A DNA stretch of 7,422 nucleotides from contig JAUILJ010000390.1 in assembly GCA_030433055.1 (NCBI GenBank), positions 1 to 7,422 of the forward strand, given 5' to 3'. Both the position numbers and the translations under genes were made by a program. Origin of the DNA: Polyangia bacterium (GTDB taxonomy: Bacteria > Myxococcota_A > Polyangia > Polyangiales > Polyangiaceae). Each line of letters starts with the position of its first letter. The first letter of the stretch is position 1. This document shows, in pieces, positions 6,081 through 7,422 of this stretch. Under the pieces are notes generated by a model. That model was not told the origin of the DNA. It worked only from the letters and a program-made list of their open reading frames with translations, and did not search any database.

Positions 6081-6689
6081 GTGGACAGCGATCTCGCCGA
6101 ATCCATCTCAGCGCTCAAGGAATCCTTTCAACAGCGGGGTCTCTCCCCGACCTTCGGAGCGGCGGACCCCACCTTGGTGGAGTCGCTCAAGAAGCAGCTG
6201 AAGCTACCCCGGCGCTATCGGGAGTTTTTGCTGGAATCGGATCCTATCGACACCGAAACGGTCACTCCTTCGGAGCGAGTGCGCCTCGTGCCCTCCTCGG
6301 AGTTCCTCGAAGAGCAGAAAGGCTTCTGTTTGACCGAGGAAGGGGAGCTGCTCGTCAGCCCAGCCAGCAATGGCTGGCGTCCGACTTGGGTCATCGTCGC
6401 TCACAGCGCGTTGCTTGGGGATCCTTACTTCTTGGACGTCAGCGAGATTGACGCCGAGGGAGACTGTCCCGTCTACACCGCCATGAGCGGTACCGACACC
6501 TGGAAGCCTCGGCTCTGCGCCTCTAGCTTCGCGATGTTCTTGCGCATTCTGGCGATCACCGTGGAGGTCGCGAGCGACTTCGACGAAGACGACTTCGACA
6601 TGGACAACGAGAGTGTGTTCCGCGAGTCGGTCGGTCCGCGCATCCGTGAGTACGATCCGGCCGCCATGAAGGCTGGGCACTGGACTTGA
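6081..6689 (+). CDS. SUKH (SMI1/KNR4) domain protein, possible immunity protein
   Basis: The 202-aa protein starts at GTG with a GAAGGG ribosome site seven bases upstream. The core at about 31-157 follows the SMI1/KNR4 (SUKH) pattern: a first helix pair ending in LKLPRRYREFLLESDP (41-55), a central beta part with NGWRPTWVIVAHS (97-109) and GDPYFLDVSEID (113-124), then CPVYTAMSGTDTWKPRLCAS (129-148) leading to SFAMFLRIL. The W.VIA.S..GDP.FLD..... CPVY pattern with a closing FL..L helix is typical of the family. SUKH proteins are best known as immunity proteins that bind and neutralise polymorphic nuclease toxins in the cytoplasm; others have unknown or eukaryotic cell-wall-signalling roles. 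After the core comes an acidic patch (DFDEDDFDMDNE, 167-177), a feature often seen in proteins that bind basic partners. No toxin gene is visible on either side: the neighbours are the phosphatase and hisD. It therefore looks like an orphan, and immunity is only a possibility. Family call good, role uncertain. Confidence 0.85.
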   Translation: MDSDLAESISALKESFQQRGLSPTFGAADPTLVESLKKQLKLPRRYREFLLESDPIDTETVTPSERVRLVPSSEFLEEQKGFCLTEEGELLVSPASNGWRPTWVIVAHSALLGDPYFLDVSEIDAEGDCPVYTAMSGTDTWKPRLCASSFAMFLRILAITVEVASDFDEDDFDMDNESVFRESVGPRIREYDPAAMKAGHWT

Positions 6690-6722
6690 TTCGCCCTGGG
6701 GCGTCGCCGGATCTAGCCTTCC

Positions 6723-6758
6723 GCGATGCCTCATCGAGCCGCGATGCCTCATCGAGCC
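6723..6758 (+). repeat. 18-bp tandem duplication over the hisD start codon
   Basis: Two exact copies of GCGATGCCTCATCGAGCC lie head to tail (6723-6740 and 6741-6758), followed by GCAATG, which resembles the start of a third copy. Each copy carries an in-frame ATG, giving starts at 6726, 6744 and 6762. If the first is used, the protein begins with MPHRAA twice before MLQRA. Confidence 0.9.
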
Positions 6759-7422
6759 GCAATGCTCCAGCGCGCCGTCCAGCCAAGCCCTGAGTTCGAT
6801 GCTCTGCTCGAGCGCCTGGTGCATCGTGGGGAGTCGGATCTCGAGCGCGTCGAGCCAGCGGTCCGTGAGATCCTCGCCTCGGTACGCAGGGATGGAGACT
6901 CAGCCCTACGCCAAGCTATTCAGCGCTTCGAACGGCGCGACATCGAGCAGTTCCTAGAAAGGGATTTTGGGGGTGAGGCTGCGCTGGCAAGCCTCTCTGC
7001 AGAGGTGCAGGCTGCCCTCAAGTTCGCTGCCGCAAGGATTCGCGAGTACCACGAACGCCAGCGAGAGTACTTGGGCGGCTTCGAGTATTCCGCCAGCGGG
7101 ATTTCCCTCGGAACACGGGTGGACCCGCTGGGCCGTGTCGGCGTGTACGCCCCCGGGGGCAAGGCTCGCTATCCGTCCAGCGTGTTGATGAGCGCGGTGA
7201 TCGCGCAGGTCGCTGGGGTTCCCGAGATCATCGTGGCCACCCCCGATCCTGCGCCTGAGGTCCGGGCGGCATGTCACTTGGCGGGCGCGACCGCGATCTT
7301 GAACGCGGGCGGAGCTCAAGCCATCGCGGCGCTTGCCTACGGTACGCAGAGCGTGCCGCGGGTCGACAAGATCGTCGGGCCCGGCAACATCTACGTGGCC
7401 GCCGCGAAGCGCCTCGTGTTCG
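6726..7422 (+). CDS. hisD: Histidinol dehydrogenase, N-terminal part (runs off the window)
   Basis: The frame is open to the window end, giving 232 codons of a protein usually about 430 long. HisD catalyses the last two steps of histidine synthesis, oxidising L-histidinol to L-histidine with two NAD+; it is a zinc-dependent cytoplasmic dimer. Family features seen (numbered from the ATG at 6726) are VREILASVRRDGDSAL in the N-terminal helix, EYHERQREY, LGTRVDPLGRVGVYAPGG with the glycine turn near 144-145, RYPSSVLMSAV, GGAQAIAALAYGT (195 on), and VDKIVGPGNIYVAAAKR (213 on), part of the nucleotide-binding region. The catalytic Glu/His pair and most zinc ligands lie beyond the end. Three in-frame ATGs (6726, 6744, 6762) arise from an 18-bp duplication. 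The residues added by the first two match nothing in the family, so 6762 may be the ancestral start; the longest version is given. No strong ribosome site precedes any of them. The SUKH gene ends 36 bases upstream on the same strand, so read-through transcription is possible. No other his gene is in view. Confidence 0.95.
   Translation, partial: MPHRAAMPHRAAMLQRAVQPSPEFDALLERLVHRGESDLERVEPAVREILASVRRDGDSALRQAIQRFERRDIEQFLERDFGGEAALASLSAEVQAALKFAAARIREYHERQREYLGGFEYSASGISLGTRVDPLGRVGVYAPGGKARYPSSVLMSAVIAQVAGVPEIIVATPDPAPEVRAACHLAGATAILNAGGAQAIAALAYGTQSVPRVDKIVGPGNIYVAAAKRLVF

Noticed and set aside
5735..6451. 238-codon plus-strand open frame across the gap and into the SUKH gene
   Set aside because: It overlaps the SUKH frame by 371 bases out of phase, has biased Arg/Ala/Gly composition and no recognisable motif.

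Overview
The window is high-GC DNA with tightly packed genes, a large eukaryotic-like Ser/Thr kinase fused to an ATPase/TPR tail, and a stand-alone GspE-N (MshEN-like) protein with a long Pro/Ala/Ser linker. Together these suggest a myxobacterium or close relative (Myxococcota, perhaps the Polyangiales). That placement is inferred from gene content and composition only; there is no rRNA or other marker gene here.

Layout: (1) 1-204, plus strand, the last 67 residues of a family III (CaiB/BaiF) CoA-transferase. (2) 201-1571, minus strand, a protein with an N-terminal GspE/PilB-type MshEN domain, a disordered linker carrying a SEAAP repeat, and a small helical C-terminal domain. Its TAG stop shares a CTAG tetramer with the stop of gene 1. 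(3) 1572-1910, a divergent intergenic region with a 14-bp perfect palindrome and a weak promoter candidate. (4) 1911-4565, plus strand, an 884-aa Ser/Thr kinase with one zinc ribbon before and one after the kinase domain, then a P-loop ATPase and a short TPR-like tail. (5) 4637-5704, plus strand, a HAD-fold phosphatase resembling the APP1/DUF2183 group. (6) 5705-6080, a 376-bp gap with no convincing gene and one GC hairpin. (7) 6081-6689, plus strand, a SUKH (SMI1/KNR4) protein. (8) 6726-7422, plus strand, the 5' half of histidinol dehydrogenase hisD, running off the window, with its start region duplicated as an 18-bp tandem repeat.

The genes do not form one obvious pathway. Regulatory or signalling genes (the putative c-di-GMP-binding MshEN protein and the zinc-ribbon kinase) sit head to head and may share a control region. 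The APP1-like phosphatase follows the kinase by 71 bp and could be co-transcribed. The SUKH gene lies 36 bp before hisD, with no visible partner toxin. No tRNA, rRNA, CRISPR array, insertion sequence or phage gene was seen. The most distinctive items are the two-ribbon kinase/ATPase, the ATPase-less MshEN protein, the orphan SUKH protein, and the triplicated hisD start.
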